A stretch of DNA of 44,412 nucleotides from Saprospiraceae bacterium (GCA_022841505.1 JALHRK010000012.1:1-44412), one strand, 5' to 3'; positions 7,548 to 15,413 are shown, numbered from the stretch's first letter. Made by a program: numbers and translations. Notes: generated by a model from the sequence alone, not told the origin.

Positions 7548-8639
7548 ATGCTCAAGAAGCTCGACTGGTACATTATCCGAAACTTCCTTTCTACCTTTTT
7601 TTTCACGGCTTTGATCTTTACGATGATTGCCGTGTCCATAGATTTTAGTGAAAAAGTAGAAAAATTCGTCGAGGAACCGATCACCAAAAAGGAGATCCTG
7701 CTCGACTACTACCCAGGCTTCATCCTGTTCATTGACGGCTTGCTTTGGCCATTGTTTGCCCTGATCTCCGTCATCTTTTTTACCTCCCGGATGGCGTTCA
7801 ACTCCGAAATCATTTCCATTTTTAATGCGGGCGTCAGCTTCAACCGGCTCATGCGGCCCTACCTTGCCGGCGCGGGGCTCATTGCTTTTTTGCACCTGGC
7901 GGGCAACCATTTTTTCATCCCGCAGGTCACCGAGCGAAAATTGGACATTGAGGGGCAGTATTTGGAAAAGAACAAGCGCAAAAAGGAAAAAAGCTCCGAT
8001 TTTCATTTTTTCATTTCACCGGATACTAAAATCTACATCGGCATTTTTAGCCGCCAGGATACCAGTGCGCAGCATTTCCGGATCGAGCATTTCAAAGACA
8101 ATAAAATGGTCTCTGTGCTCAAGGCAGCCCGCGCACAGTGGATCGGGCCGCCTAATAAATGGCGCCTGATCAACTATGAAATCCGAAATTTTGACGGGGA
8201 TAAAGAAACCTTGATTTCCAATCGAAAAGACCAAAAAGACACTACGTTCAATTTTGCGCCTTCCGATTTTCTGGAAGCGACAGAAGTCCACACCAGCATG
8301 ACGACGCCCGAACTGATGCGCTATTTAGCCAAGCAGCGCGAGCGCGGGGTGGGGAATGCGCAACGCTACGAAGTAGAATTGCAACGGCGCACTGCCGAAC
8401 CCTTTTCCATCTTCATCCTCACGCTGATCGGCATGGCGGTTGCCGCGCGGAAAGTTCGGGGTGGAATGGGCCTGCATTTGGCCATTGGCATCGCGATCGG
8501 CGCCATTTTCGTGTTTATCTCGCGCTTTGCCATTGTGTTTGCCTCGGGCAATATCATTCCGGTTTTGCTGGGCATCTGGCTGCCCAATATTATATTTGCT
8601 ATCCCGGCTTTTTACCTCATTCGCAACGCACAAAAATAA
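7548..8639 (+). CDS. LptF/LptG (YjgP/YjgQ) family permease
   Basis: Inner-membrane permease subunit of 363 residues of the lipopolysaccharide export complex, which with the LptB ATPase extracts LPS and pushes it onto the LptC-LptA bridge. Three N-terminal transmembrane helices (about residues 9-31, 55-80, 97-120), a large periplasmic beta-jellyroll region (about 125-270) and three C-terminal helices (about 285-360, including IFILTLIGMAVAARKVRGG) give the canonical layout. Bacteroidetes genomes usually carry two paralogues, and I cannot decide between LptF and LptG. The start chosen is ATG at 7548 (MLKKLDWYIIRNF), which fits family N-termini; an in-frame start 7 codons upstream overlaps the promoter box. 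Confidence 0.9.
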   Translation: MLKKLDWYIIRNFLSTFFFTALIFTMIAVSIDFSEKVEKFVEEPITKKEILLDYYPGFILFIDGLLWPLFALISVIFFTSRMAFNSEIISIFNAGVSFNRLMRPYLAGAGLIAFLHLAGNHFFIPQVTERKLDIEGQYLEKNKRKKEKSSDFHFFISPDTKIYIGIFSRQDTSAQHFRIEHFKDNKMVSVLKAARAQWIGPPNKWRLINYEIRNFDGDKETLISNRKDQKDTTFNFAPSDFLEATEVHTSMTTPELMRYLAKQRERGVGNAQRYEVELQRRTAEPFSIFILTLIGMAVAARKVRGGMGLHLAIGIAIGAIFVFISRFAIVFASGNIIPVLLGIWLPNIIFAIPAFYLIRNAQK

Positions 8640-8645
8640 AGACGC

Positions 8646-9254
8646 ATGGTTCCCGAGGCCGCACGGCTGCATCTTTCCAACGACGAACGCCTTCGACCTT
8701 TAGTGGCCGCCATACAACCGGCTGCTTCGCAAAGTGCCGGCGATTTATATGCCGAATTGGTAGAATCCATCATTTACCAGCAGTTGTCCATCAAAGCGGC
8801 AGCCACCATCCACAAGCGCTTCCTGGGTTTGTTTCCGGAAGGCTACCCCGTCCCCGAAGCTTTGGTGAAGTTGGATACGGAGTTGCTGCGCGGAGTGGGG
8901 CTTTCTTATCAAAAAGCCAATTACGTGCGCAATGTGGCGGAGTTTTTTATGGCTGAAAACCTAATTGGGTACAATTGGGATGAGCACGAAGACGAAGAAA
9001 TCCTTCGGCGCCTCACACAAATCAAAGGCGTAGGCCGCTGGACAGTGGAAATGATCCTGATGTTCACCCTGAAACGGCCAGATGTATTCCCGATGGACGA
9101 CCTCGGGGTGCAAAATTCAATGATCAAATTGTACGGGCTGACGGAAACCGGGAAAGCGCTCCGGCAACGCATGACAGCAATCGCAGAGACCTGGCGCCCT
9201 TATCGGTCCTGGGCCTGCGTGTATTTGTGGCGTTGGAAGGACGCCGGGAAATGA
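8646..9254 (+). CDS. DNA-3-methyladenine glycosylase II (AlkA-like, HhH-GPD)
   Basis: Base-excision repair glycosylase removing alkylated purines from DNA, 202 residues. The helix-hairpin-helix LTQIKGVGRWTVEMILM (about residues 120-136) is followed by FPMDDLGVQ, where Asp152 matches the catalytic Asp238 of E. coli AlkA (LPDD). The N-terminal ESIIYQQLSIKAA helix is also typical. It is shorter than E. coli AlkA because the N-terminal non-catalytic domain is absent, as in many bacterial single-domain homologues. The start lies 6 bases after the permease stop, so the two genes are probably cotranscribed by proximity rather than function. The adjacent DUF3127 gene also has a DNA-related look. Confidence 0.92.
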   Translation: MVPEAARLHLSNDERLRPLVAAIQPAASQSAGDLYAELVESIIYQQLSIKAAATIHKRFLGLFPEGYPVPEALVKLDTELLRGVGLSYQKANYVRNVAEFFMAENLIGYNWDEHEDEEILRRLTQIKGVGRWTVEMILMFTLKRPDVFPMDDLGVQNSMIKLYGLTETGKALRQRMTAIAETWRPYRSWACVYLWRWKDAGK

Positions 9255-9330
9255 CTTTCATACGTCCGATTTGGTTTTCAAAGCTTAACTTTATCCATCT
9301 AAATCATCATTCACAAAAAATAATACAGTC

Positions 9331-9711
9331 ATGTCATTTGAAGTGGAAGGCAAATTGATTAAAAAGTACGAAACCGAAAGCAAATCTGAAAAATTTCAGG
9401 CGCGGGAATTCGTCATTGAAGTAGCAAGTGGTAACTACCCCGAATTCGTCAAATTTCAATTGACGCAGGACCGCTGTTCCCTGATAGATGCCTTTTCGGA
9501 AGGCGAGCAGATGAAAGTGCATTTCGACCTGCGTGGCCGCGAGTGGCAGGGCAAATATTTCACCAACCTGAATGCCTGGCGGGTAGAAAAAGTGTCGCAG
9601 GGCGCCGCTGAAGCACCGGCTGCTGCAACGGGCGATGGCGCCTTCCCAAGCGCAAGCGATGAGCCGAGTTATTCTGCCGCTGCGGGCAGCGACGATGACC
9701 TGCCGTTCTAA
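9331..9711 (+). CDS. DUF3127 protein with an SSB-like C-terminal tail
   Basis: Soluble protein of 126 residues. The first about 90 residues (FEVEGKLIKKYE..., EFVIEVASG, VKFQLTQDRC, MKVHFDLRGREW, YFTNLNAWRVEKV) are a predicted OB-fold-like strand set and match the DUF3127 family. A low-complexity Ala/Ser/Gly linker follows, and the protein ends DDDLPF. That ending mirrors the acidic DDDIPF tip by which single-stranded-DNA-binding protein recruits repair proteins. The seen similarity supports a role at single-stranded nucleic acid; binding itself is inferred. It may share a transcript with the AlkA-like gene 76 bases upstream. Family call is firm, function is not. Confidence 0.85.
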   Translation: MSFEVEGKLIKKYETESKSEKFQAREFVIEVASGNYPEFVKFQLTQDRCSLIDAFSEGEQMKVHFDLRGREWQGKYFTNLNAWRVEKVSQGAAEAPAAATGDGAFPSASDEPSYSAAAGSDDDLPF

Positions 9712-9786
9712 GATACGCGTTGATACGCATCACATCAGGAATTTCGTTATCCCTGTGGATCTTTCAATAACCTGAACCCATTTGCT

Positions 9787-10326
9787 ATGACGAAATTCTT
9801 GTTGTTTATCACCTTACTTTTTCCCACAGCGCAGGCTTCCGCTCAACTGCTGTCGGGAGCGGGTGCGCGCTGGAGTGATTCCTTCCGCGAATGGGTTATC
9901 TACGCCGGTGAGGATGAGGGTGACCTGCGCCTGCGCTGGCAGGATGCCAGCAAATGGGACGAATGGGAGTACAACATCGCCGGATTAAGTGGCGCCATCA
10001 AAATCAAGTGGCCCAACGACCCCGGCGAGTGGGAAATCCGTAGCAATGAGGGAGAAATCGTCAGCGCTAAAATCCTCTGGAACAACAATTTCCGGGAGTG
10101 GCGCATTTCCGATAACGACATCCAACTCACCCTGACTTGCCGCTACAACAGCACCTGGGACGAGTGGGAAGTGCAAGGCAATTATGGGAATATGGAAATC
10201 TACACGGCGTTCACCGGCGACCCAAGGGATTGGGTGGTCATTGACGAATTAGACAAAGACGTGCCCGCCGCCATGCGCATCGCCATTTTGTTTATTGTGC
10301 TTTATCACAGCAGCCCACGGTATTGA
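9787..10326 (+). CDS. Secreted Trp-rich repeat protein, function unknown
   Basis: 179 residues with an N-terminal signal peptide (TKFLLFITLLFPTAQASAQ, cut after AQA or ASA), so exported. The mature part is built from about six units of 22-24 residues, each opening with an aromatic residue, then D/N, then E/D-W and a short beta-strand ending in G: RWSDSFREW, RWQDASKWDEW, KWPNDPGEW, LWNNNFREW, RYNSTWDEW, AFTGDPRDW. The regular Trp pairs suggest a beta-meander or small propeller. A hydrophobic helix (AAMRIAILFIVL) closes the protein. I do not recognise a named family. It is followed by a repeat array and stands alone in its transcriptional context. Confidence 0.75.
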   Translation: MTKFLLFITLLFPTAQASAQLLSGAGARWSDSFREWVIYAGEDEGDLRLRWQDASKWDEWEYNIAGLSGAIKIKWPNDPGEWEIRSNEGEIVSAKILWNNNFREWRISDNDIQLTLTCRYNSTWDEWEVQGNYGNMEIYTAFTGDPRDWVVIDELDKDVPAAMRIAILFIVLYHSSPRY

Positions 10327-10376
10327 GGCTTGCGCTGAGGCGGTAGCTGAGCTGGCGGCTGAGCGACTTGTACTGA

Positions 10377-10670
10377 GCGAAGTCGAAGTAAGTCGAAGTC
10401 AAGTCGAAGCTCCGCCTCGGGTGTACTATTCCACCGGGCTTTGCCCGATTTTGAGGCCTGCCAGCTAAAGCAGGCGACCACCAGTCTTGCTCGCGCGTAG
10501 GCTCCGCCTCGCGTGTACTATTCCGCCGGGCTTCGCCCGGTTTTAGGGGCTGCCCGCTAAAGCAGGCGACCGCCAGTCTTGCTCGCGCGTAGGCTCCGCC
10601 TCGCGTGTACTATTCCGCCGGGCTTTGCCCGATTTTAGGGTCTGCCGGCTAAAGCAGGCGGCCACGAACA
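10377..10670. repeat. 92-bp tandem repeat array of palindromic units
   Basis: The 504-base gap 10327-10830 has no gene. Units starting GCTCCGCCTCG at 10409, 10501 and 10593 are spaced exactly 92 bases apart; the third is cut short at about 10670. Each contains a perfect CCGGGCTTCGCCCGG-type hairpin and a GCTAAAGCAGGCG segment. A run of AAGTCGAAGT-like 10-mers (about 10377-10410) precedes them. The words recur in the hairpin cluster at 478-600. The remaining 10671-10830 looks like the promoter region of the next gene, with no clear TAnnTTTG box. Confidence 0.85.
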
Positions 10671-10830
10671 CTTCAGTTTTTCACAAAAAGGCCCACAATT
10701 GTGTTAATTGTTCGGACATTTTCGGACATCTGCTTCCTCCTGCGCGGAATCTTCACTTTTTTCAAATAAAATAGCAGAAAAAACGCGGCGTAAGCTTTTC
10801 CATAATGGCTAACACACAATCCTGCGGCCC

Positions 10831-11958
10831 ATGAAAAAATTCTTACAGGAATATTTCTACTATACCCGACGCGAGCGCAACGGCGCGTTTGCATTGGTCG
10901 TGCTTTGCATTCTGTTGGTACTAACACCCAAATTATACCCATTTTTTATACCCCAACAAAAGGCAGCGGATACAAGCGCACTTCGGGAAGCGGCGGAAAG
11001 AATCGCGCTATCTGCCGGAAGCGAAGAAGAAAACTACCGGGCTGGCAGCAAAAAACCGGCGGGGAAATTGTTCAATTTTGATCCCAATACCGCAGGTATT
11101 GAAACCTTTGTGCAGCTGGGTTTGTCGGCGCGGACGGCGCAAACCATCCTCAAATACCGGTCTAAAGGCGGCAAATTTTTCAAAAGCGAAGATTTTAAAA
11201 AAATATACGCCCTGCGCGAAGCCGATTACCTGCGTTTGGCGCCGTACATCCGGATCGGAGAGCAACAGGAATACGAGCGGGATCAACGGGTTTCCTACAC
11301 TGAGGAAAATACACCCCTTGCCGAACCGTTTGATTTTGATCCCAATACTGCAGACGAAGCAACTTTGCGAAAATTAGGTATTTCGGAGAAAGTAGCCCGG
11401 GTCATCCTCAATTACCGGGAAAAAGGCGGGCGCTTCCGCAAAAAAGAAGATTTGGCCAAAATATACAGCCTGCCCGAAGCCGATTATCAACGCCTTGAGC
11501 CTTTTATCCGGATTGACCTTGGCCAGCCCGCCGCCAAAACTGCTCAACCGATGGCAGCGGCTGCCGTCCTGATTGACATCAACAAAGCAAGCGCTGAAGA
11601 CTGGCAGCGCCTGCGGGGCGTCGGCGCAACGACCGCCGGGCGCATCGTTGCTTACCGCGAAAAATTAGGCGGTTTTGCCTCGGTGGAACAAGTCGGGGAA
11701 ACGTTTGGCCTGCCCGACAGCACTTTCCAGCACATCAAATCCCAATTGGATTTTTCGCCCATTTTTAAACCCTTGGCGGTGAATGCAGCAGGCATTGACG
11801 AATTAGACGCCCATCCTTATCTTTCCCGCAAAGAAGCAACCGCCCTGGCTGCCTATCGCGCCAACCACGGGGATTTTAAAAATTTTGAGGACGTAAAAAA
11901 AGTGAAAGCACTCAGTTCGAAAACTTTGGAGAAAATAAAGCCGTACCTTGAATACTGA
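10831..11958 (+). CDS. Helix-hairpin-helix protein, ComEA-like, membrane-anchored
   Basis: 375 residues. A short basic N-terminus precedes one transmembrane helix (GAFALVVLCILLVLTPKLYPFF, about residues 19-40), so the body is probably periplasmic. Four helix-hairpin-helix repeats follow, opening FNFDPNTAGIETF, FDFDPNTADEATL, IDINKASAEDWQRL and VNAAGIDELDA, the first three with GLSARTA/GISEKVA/GVGATTA turns. ComEA binds incoming double-stranded DNA in natural transformation with one HhH pair; proteins with several such repeats are common in Bacteroidetes and are annotated by domain only. No comEC or pilus genes lie nearby, so a DNA-uptake role is possible but unproven. ATG at 10831 follows CCTGCGGCCC. 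Confidence 0.85.
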   Translation: MKKFLQEYFYYTRRERNGAFALVVLCILLVLTPKLYPFFIPQQKAADTSALREAAERIALSAGSEEENYRAGSKKPAGKLFNFDPNTAGIETFVQLGLSARTAQTILKYRSKGGKFFKSEDFKKIYALREADYLRLAPYIRIGEQQEYERDQRVSYTEENTPLAEPFDFDPNTADEATLRKLGISEKVARVILNYREKGGRFRKKEDLAKIYSLPEADYQRLEPFIRIDLGQPAAKTAQPMAAAAVLIDINKASAEDWQRLRGVGATTAGRIVAYREKLGGFASVEQVGETFGLPDSTFQHIKSQLDFSPIFKPLAVNAAGIDELDAHPYLSRKEATALAAYRANHGDFKNFEDVKKVKALSSKTLEKIKPYLEY

Positions 11959-11984
11959 GCTATCAGCAAATTCTTCAGGCGGGC

Positions 11985-12107
11985 GTGTCTTTTTTTAGAG
12001 TTCGAGAGCAAGGCGTGTGAAGCTCCCAAAAACGAGAGTTTACTCGCGTAAATGACCGGTTTTGGGAGCTTCGCACAACGCAGCTATCGGGCTCTAAAAA
12101 AAGACAC
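11985..12107. repeat. Large hairpin repeat element, copy A
   Basis: The outer stem GTGTCTTTTTTTAGAG (11985-12000) is the exact complement of CTCTAAAAAAAGACAC (12092-12107). Inside lie a second stem (GAAGCTCCCAAAA / TTTTGGGAGCTTC) and a tip hairpin GTTTAC-TCGC-GTAAAT. The core words (TTCGAGAGCAAGGC, GAGTTTACT, GTAAATGACCG, AACGCAGCTATCG) recur at 17775-17894 (inverted) and 24620-24742. It lies between convergent genes and can terminate from either side. Confidence 0.9.
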
Positions 12108-12115
12108 AAAGAATA

Positions 12116-12140
12116 GCCGCCCTCTCCGGAAGAGGGCGGC
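12116..12140 (-). terminator. Terminator hairpin after the lipoprotein gene
   Basis: GCCGCCCTCT pairs with AGAGGGCGGC around a CCGGA loop. On the minus strand it is followed by TATTCTTTGTGTCTTTTTTT, so transcripts from the sigma-factor operon probably end here. The left T-run is shared with repeat element copy A. Confidence 0.65.
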
Positions 12141-12207
12141 TCGCAAATAAAATGAAGGAAAACAGTGTGTAATAACACTTAACTTATATCAAGAGAGAAA
12201 AATGTAT

Positions 12208-13152
12208 TTACAGTTCATCCAGCAATTCCGCAAAAATGGCTGGCGTCGTCCCAATCGGCTGAAGTGGAATCGGAATTCCGGTTCCTTCCAGCGTTGTTTC
12301 CGCGTACCCTAAGAAGTGGTTTTGCTCTTTTGCAGAAATACTCAGCAGCGTAACGGAATGTCCAATCGGAATAAACGTGGAGCAAAATTGCCGCTCCGAA
12401 GCACTCCATTCCAGCTCTACGATGCTGTTTTTCTGCTGAAAAACAGCAAAAGTGGCCGTATTCGTCTCATCAAAACCCTCTGGCAGCATGATGCAAAACG
12501 TCGTTTCGGTGGCCGGGCCAGCGGGAAGGTATTGTCCGCAGGCAAACCAACCGGTTGCGGAAGTCTCCCATTGCCAGCTTGTTATCCATTGTTGGCTTTG
12601 GGCGTCAAAAACTTCATTTGGCAACACTTCCGTTTGCTCGTTTATATCTAACCACAAGGTTCTGCCCTCCTGATCGCTGATGCCCCGGAAAAGCCGGGCT
12701 TGTTCATCGGCAGCCAGTCGGGGAATGTCAAACCGCAATTTTGCGGCGGGCGAAACTTTCAGTTGAACATCATTCCTCATCACCGAGATATGAACAGCGC
12801 CGAGGTGTTCAAACAAATCATGAAGTGTTGTGGTCCCCATCCGGTTGGCCACCCAGGTTCCTTTTTTGAACGCCTGGCTGAGTTGCACTTCAACCACCCC
12901 TTCTACGGGGTCGCCGCTCAATGTGGTAAATGCTCCGGCGGGAATGAATAAATGGACGCCCTGCGTGCTGCTAAGGGTTGTATCCTGGTTCGTAGAAACC
13001 TGAAAAGTTTGTGCAGCAGGCTGGATGTCCTGAAATAATGCATTAAAAGCGCTGTTGGTGAGCGCGGGCGTGTCGGGCAAAAATACGTCTACCTCCTTCA
13101 CACAGGAAGACAGGCTACAAACAGCGATCAGCACAGCGAAAATTTTCCTCAT
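12208..13152 (-). CDS. Lipoprotein of the ECF sigma operon, function unknown
   Basis: 314 residues with a lipoprotein signal peptide (RKIFAVLIAVCSLSSC, lipidated Cys17), so anchored to the envelope. The mature part has a segment GVHLFIPAGAFTTLSGDPVEGVVEVQL that resembles strands in Bacteroidetes surface lipoproteins in which a beta domain processes a tethered chain, but I recognise no named family. It ends in a strand-rich region with PIGHSVTLLSISAKE. The third gene of the minus-strand set, 69 bases after the barrel protein, it may be the outer-face partner of that protein in signalling. Function is open. Confidence 0.75.
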   Translation of the reverse strand: MRKIFAVLIAVCSLSSCVKEVDVFLPDTPALTNSAFNALFQDIQPAAQTFQVSTNQDTTLSSTQGVHLFIPAGAFTTLSGDPVEGVVEVQLSQAFKKGTWVANRMGTTTLHDLFEHLGAVHISVMRNDVQLKVSPAAKLRFDIPRLAADEQARLFRGISDQEGRTLWLDINEQTEVLPNEVFDAQSQQWITSWQWETSATGWFACGQYLPAGPATETTFCIMLPEGFDETNTATFAVFQQKNSIVELEWSASERQFCSTFIPIGHSVTLLSISAKEQNHFLGYAETTLEGTGIPIPLQPIGTTPAIFAELLDEL

Positions 13153-13221
13153 TCCCTTAACCTTGTTTAAAAGGGAAGATACCGGACATGGGCATTGTGC
13201 TGCCTGAATGACGTTTTTTCT

Positions 13222-14550
13222 TTACAAACGTTTGCGGATGCCGATGGAAGCGCCCAACAGCCAGTATTTCTGGCTGACCGGGAATTCGGGTTTGGTAAAC
13301 GAATCGAGGTAATAACTCAGGTGCGGCTCGAAAAGGATGTGGAAATCGGGCTTCCATTTATAGGCCAGTCCGGCGCTGATGAACCACGCCGTTTCCAACC
13401 GTTTTTTGAACGCCGGATAAGCGTCGGCACGGTTATAGGAGAAACTAACAGGAGTGAGGTCTTCTGGCGACAGGAAAGCGCCTTTCTGTTGGAAAAGCAG
13501 GTTGATGCGAACCCCCGCGCTCAGCAAAAGATCGAATTTTGGTTTCCGCAGATCGAATCCAACCGCAAGCGGAATTTCTACGATCTGGTATTGGTTGGGC
13601 GTGACAATCCGGCGGGTACCGCTGACGTAAGTCGTGTCCGTGCGGACAATTTGGCCGTTGTCGTCATAGGTATTGACAATGGTAATGCGGACTTCGCTTT
13701 CATTCAGGTAATCGAACGCTTCTGTGATCTGGGTATAATTAATGCCCGCCCTGGCAGCAAGGCCAAAGTCAGATACGGCCGTCAACCGTACGCCTGCTCC
13801 AAAAGTATGGCGACTTTTTTCTGTGTTTTCGCGCTGCTCCTTATAGCCTTCGTATTCAGAATCAAGGGCCTCCAGATTGCGGAAAGCAAAACCCGAAGAC
13901 AAGGTCACATCTACATAATGGTACCAGTTTCCGGGAGAAAAGCGCGCGCACTTGGGGTCTGGTGGGAAAAGACCTTTCAGCAATTCTTTGTCTTCGAAGG
14001 TCACCGGTTCCAATGCCAAAGCCGGCAACATAGAAGCAGTTTTTATGGTTGTAGCTGTTTCTGTCTCCTGATCGTGCACGCTTTCTGATTGCGCTGCGGA
14101 CAACGATTCCTGAGGCGCAATCACTGTTGGGTTGGACTCCGAATCAGCCGGCAATACCTCTGCCTGATCGGCAATTTGAGTGAAAGCAGGCGGAACGAAA
14201 GATTTGGATGATTTTTTTTGTTGTGTAATTTCAGCAACGGCTGATCTGTTTTCTGCTGTAAATGCCTCCAGCGCCGGTTCAGCAGGGATGATGGAAGCAG
14301 CAGGTTTTTCGGGTGTCATTGGAATGGGGAAACTTTGGATGCTCACGACGGATGCATCCCGGGGCCAAACCGCATAAAGCGCCAGTGCGCCAATAGCCGT
14401 TAGAGGCAGAAGCCATAAAGCGATTAAGCGACGACGGGGCTTTACGCTGCGGCTTCGCTCGATCGCATCCCAGAGATGCATAGGCGCATCCTGCCCGTGG
14501 TTCTCAAGACGGGTACGAAACAGATCATCAATCGGATGTCGGCGGTTCAT
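13222..14550 (-). CDS. Membrane-anchored protein with C-terminal outer-membrane beta-barrel, putative anti-sigma
   Basis: 442 residues in three parts. Residues 1-41 (PIDDLFRTRLENHGQDAPMHLW) form a short acidic-then-basic cytoplasmic segment of the kind seen in small Bacteroidetes anti-sigma-like proteins. Residues 42-62 (LIALWLLPLTAIGALALYAVW) are a transmembrane helix. A Ser/Ala/Glu-rich linker of about 125 residues follows, then from about residue 195 a set of amphipathic beta strands ending LLGASIGIRKRL, typical of a PorT-like outer-membrane barrel. A single chain could thus touch cytoplasm, inner membrane, periplasm and outer membrane. The start codon overlaps the sigma-factor stop (ATGA), implying translational coupling. 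The anti-sigma role is inferred from position and layout, not from a recognised zinc or ASD motif. Confidence 0.75.
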   Translation of the reverse strand: MNRRHPIDDLFRTRLENHGQDAPMHLWDAIERSRSVKPRRRLIALWLLPLTAIGALALYAVWPRDASVVSIQSFPIPMTPEKPAASIIPAEPALEAFTAENRSAVAEITQQKKSSKSFVPPAFTQIADQAEVLPADSESNPTVIAPQESLSAAQSESVHDQETETATTIKTASMLPALALEPVTFEDKELLKGLFPPDPKCARFSPGNWYHYVDVTLSSGFAFRNLEALDSEYEGYKEQRENTEKSRHTFGAGVRLTAVSDFGLAARAGINYTQITEAFDYLNESEVRITIVNTYDDNGQIVRTDTTYVSGTRRIVTPNQYQIVEIPLAVGFDLRKPKFDLLLSAGVRINLLFQQKGAFLSPEDLTPVSFSYNRADAYPAFKKRLETAWFISAGLAYKWKPDFHILFEPHLSYYLDSFTKPEFPVSQKYWLLGASIGIRKRL

Positions 14551-15083
14551 ACAGCTATTTTTTGTAGTGCTTCGATTCGGGCCTGCAATTGTTTTCTGGC
14601 TTTCACCAATTGCGAGCGCGAAGTGCTTTCCTGAATATTGAGCAGGTCGGCAATTTCTTTATGACTGTAGCCTTCAATGGCGTACAAATTAAACACAACG
14701 CGGTAGCCTTCGGGCAATTCCGCAATCAATTGCAACAATTCTTCTTCATTCAATTGCGCATATACAGACGGCTCCATCGGCGATTCGGGCAAGTATTCTA
14801 TGCCGATATACTCATTCTGGAAGCTCTTTTTGGCGTATTGTTTCAATGCAGTATTGATGACAATCCGCCGGATCCAGCCCTCAAAGGATCCTTTGAAGCT
14901 AAAATCGGCTACGTGATCGAACACCTTGATGAAAGCTTCCTGCAAAAGATCTTCGGCTTCCATGTGGTGGCGGGCATAGCGTTGGCATACCACCATCATC
15001 TTTCCGGCATAGCGTCGGAAAACTTCCCGCTGACAGTCGCGGTTTTCCTCAATGCAGCCTTTGATAAGATCGGCCTCTGACAC
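14547..15083 (-). CDS. ECF (sigma-24 type) RNA polymerase sigma factor
   Basis: 178 residues. Region 2 (AEDLLQEAFIKVFDHVADFSFKGSFEGWIRRIVINTAL, about residues 42-80) binds core polymerase and the -10 element. Region 4 (LIAELPEGYRVVFNLYAIEGYSHKEIADLLNIQESTSRSQLVKARKQL, about residues 117-165) has the -35-reading helix-turn-helix. It is first in a minus-strand set with the barrel protein and lipoprotein, so it probably directs a stimulon controlled by envelope state. The ATG gives MSEADLIKGC, standard for this subfamily. A minus-strand terminator hairpin lies about 150 bases upstream of it. No FecR-type anti-sigma or SusC/D genes adjoin. Confidence 0.93.
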   Translation of the reverse strand: MSEADLIKGCIEENRDCQREVFRRYAGKMMVVCQRYARHHMEAEDLLQEAFIKVFDHVADFSFKGSFEGWIRRIVINTALKQYAKKSFQNEYIGIEYLPESPMEPSVYAQLNEEELLQLIAELPEGYRVVFNLYAIEGYSHKEIADLLNIQESTSRSQLVKARKQLQARIEALQKIAV

Positions 15084-15230
15084 GCGCTTGTATTACCTGA
15101 TAATGTAGATGCTATATTAAACGCAAGTGCTGCTTGCTTCATTTGCCGAACAATATAATTATTTCTGGTTTGGAATTCCCCATCCGGCAGGTTAAAATCA
15201 ATTTCTGTCGCCCGGCTGTTATTCCAAAAC

Positions 15231-15259
15231 AAAAAGCCGGCTTCCAAAACGAAGCCGGC
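15231..15259 (-). terminator. Orphan minus-strand intrinsic terminator upstream of the sigma gene
   Basis: GCCGGCTTC at 15236-15244 pairs with GAAGCCGGC at 15251-15259, loop CAAAAC; on the minus strand it runs into TTTTTGTTTTGG. It is a strong terminator, yet no annotated minus-strand gene ends before it. The 354-base gap 15084-15437 otherwise holds the TonB-receptor promoter box and no clear coding gene. Confidence 0.75.
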
Positions 15260-15405
15260 AAATACATCTTATTCCTGTTGAAGTCATTTTCACGTGGTAG
15301 AGTCTTTTAATTTCGATTTCGCTGCTTTTAACCCCCAAATCTTTTTATCAAGCGTTACTTTCGCGTGCTGTATTGGCACACACAAAACTCCAGAGGCCCG
15401 CTGTT

Positions 15406-15413
15406 TATCTTTG
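15406..15413 (+). promoter_or_regulatory. Promoter -7 box before the TonB-dependent receptor
   Basis: TATCTTTG, an exact TAnnTTTG match, lies 25 bases before the chosen start codon at 15438. It supports that start over an in-frame ATG at 15294, which would place the promoter inside the gene. No good -33 TTTG is seen. Confidence 0.45.

Noticed and set aside
10409-10670. Tandem repeats considered as a CRISPR array
   Set aside because: The whole 92-bp unit is repeated, without unique spacers, and no cas genes are nearby.
13195-14088. 297-codon plus-strand open frame opposite the barrel protein
   Set aside because: No signal, domain or start context; the minus-strand gene has clear structure and is coupled to the sigma gene.
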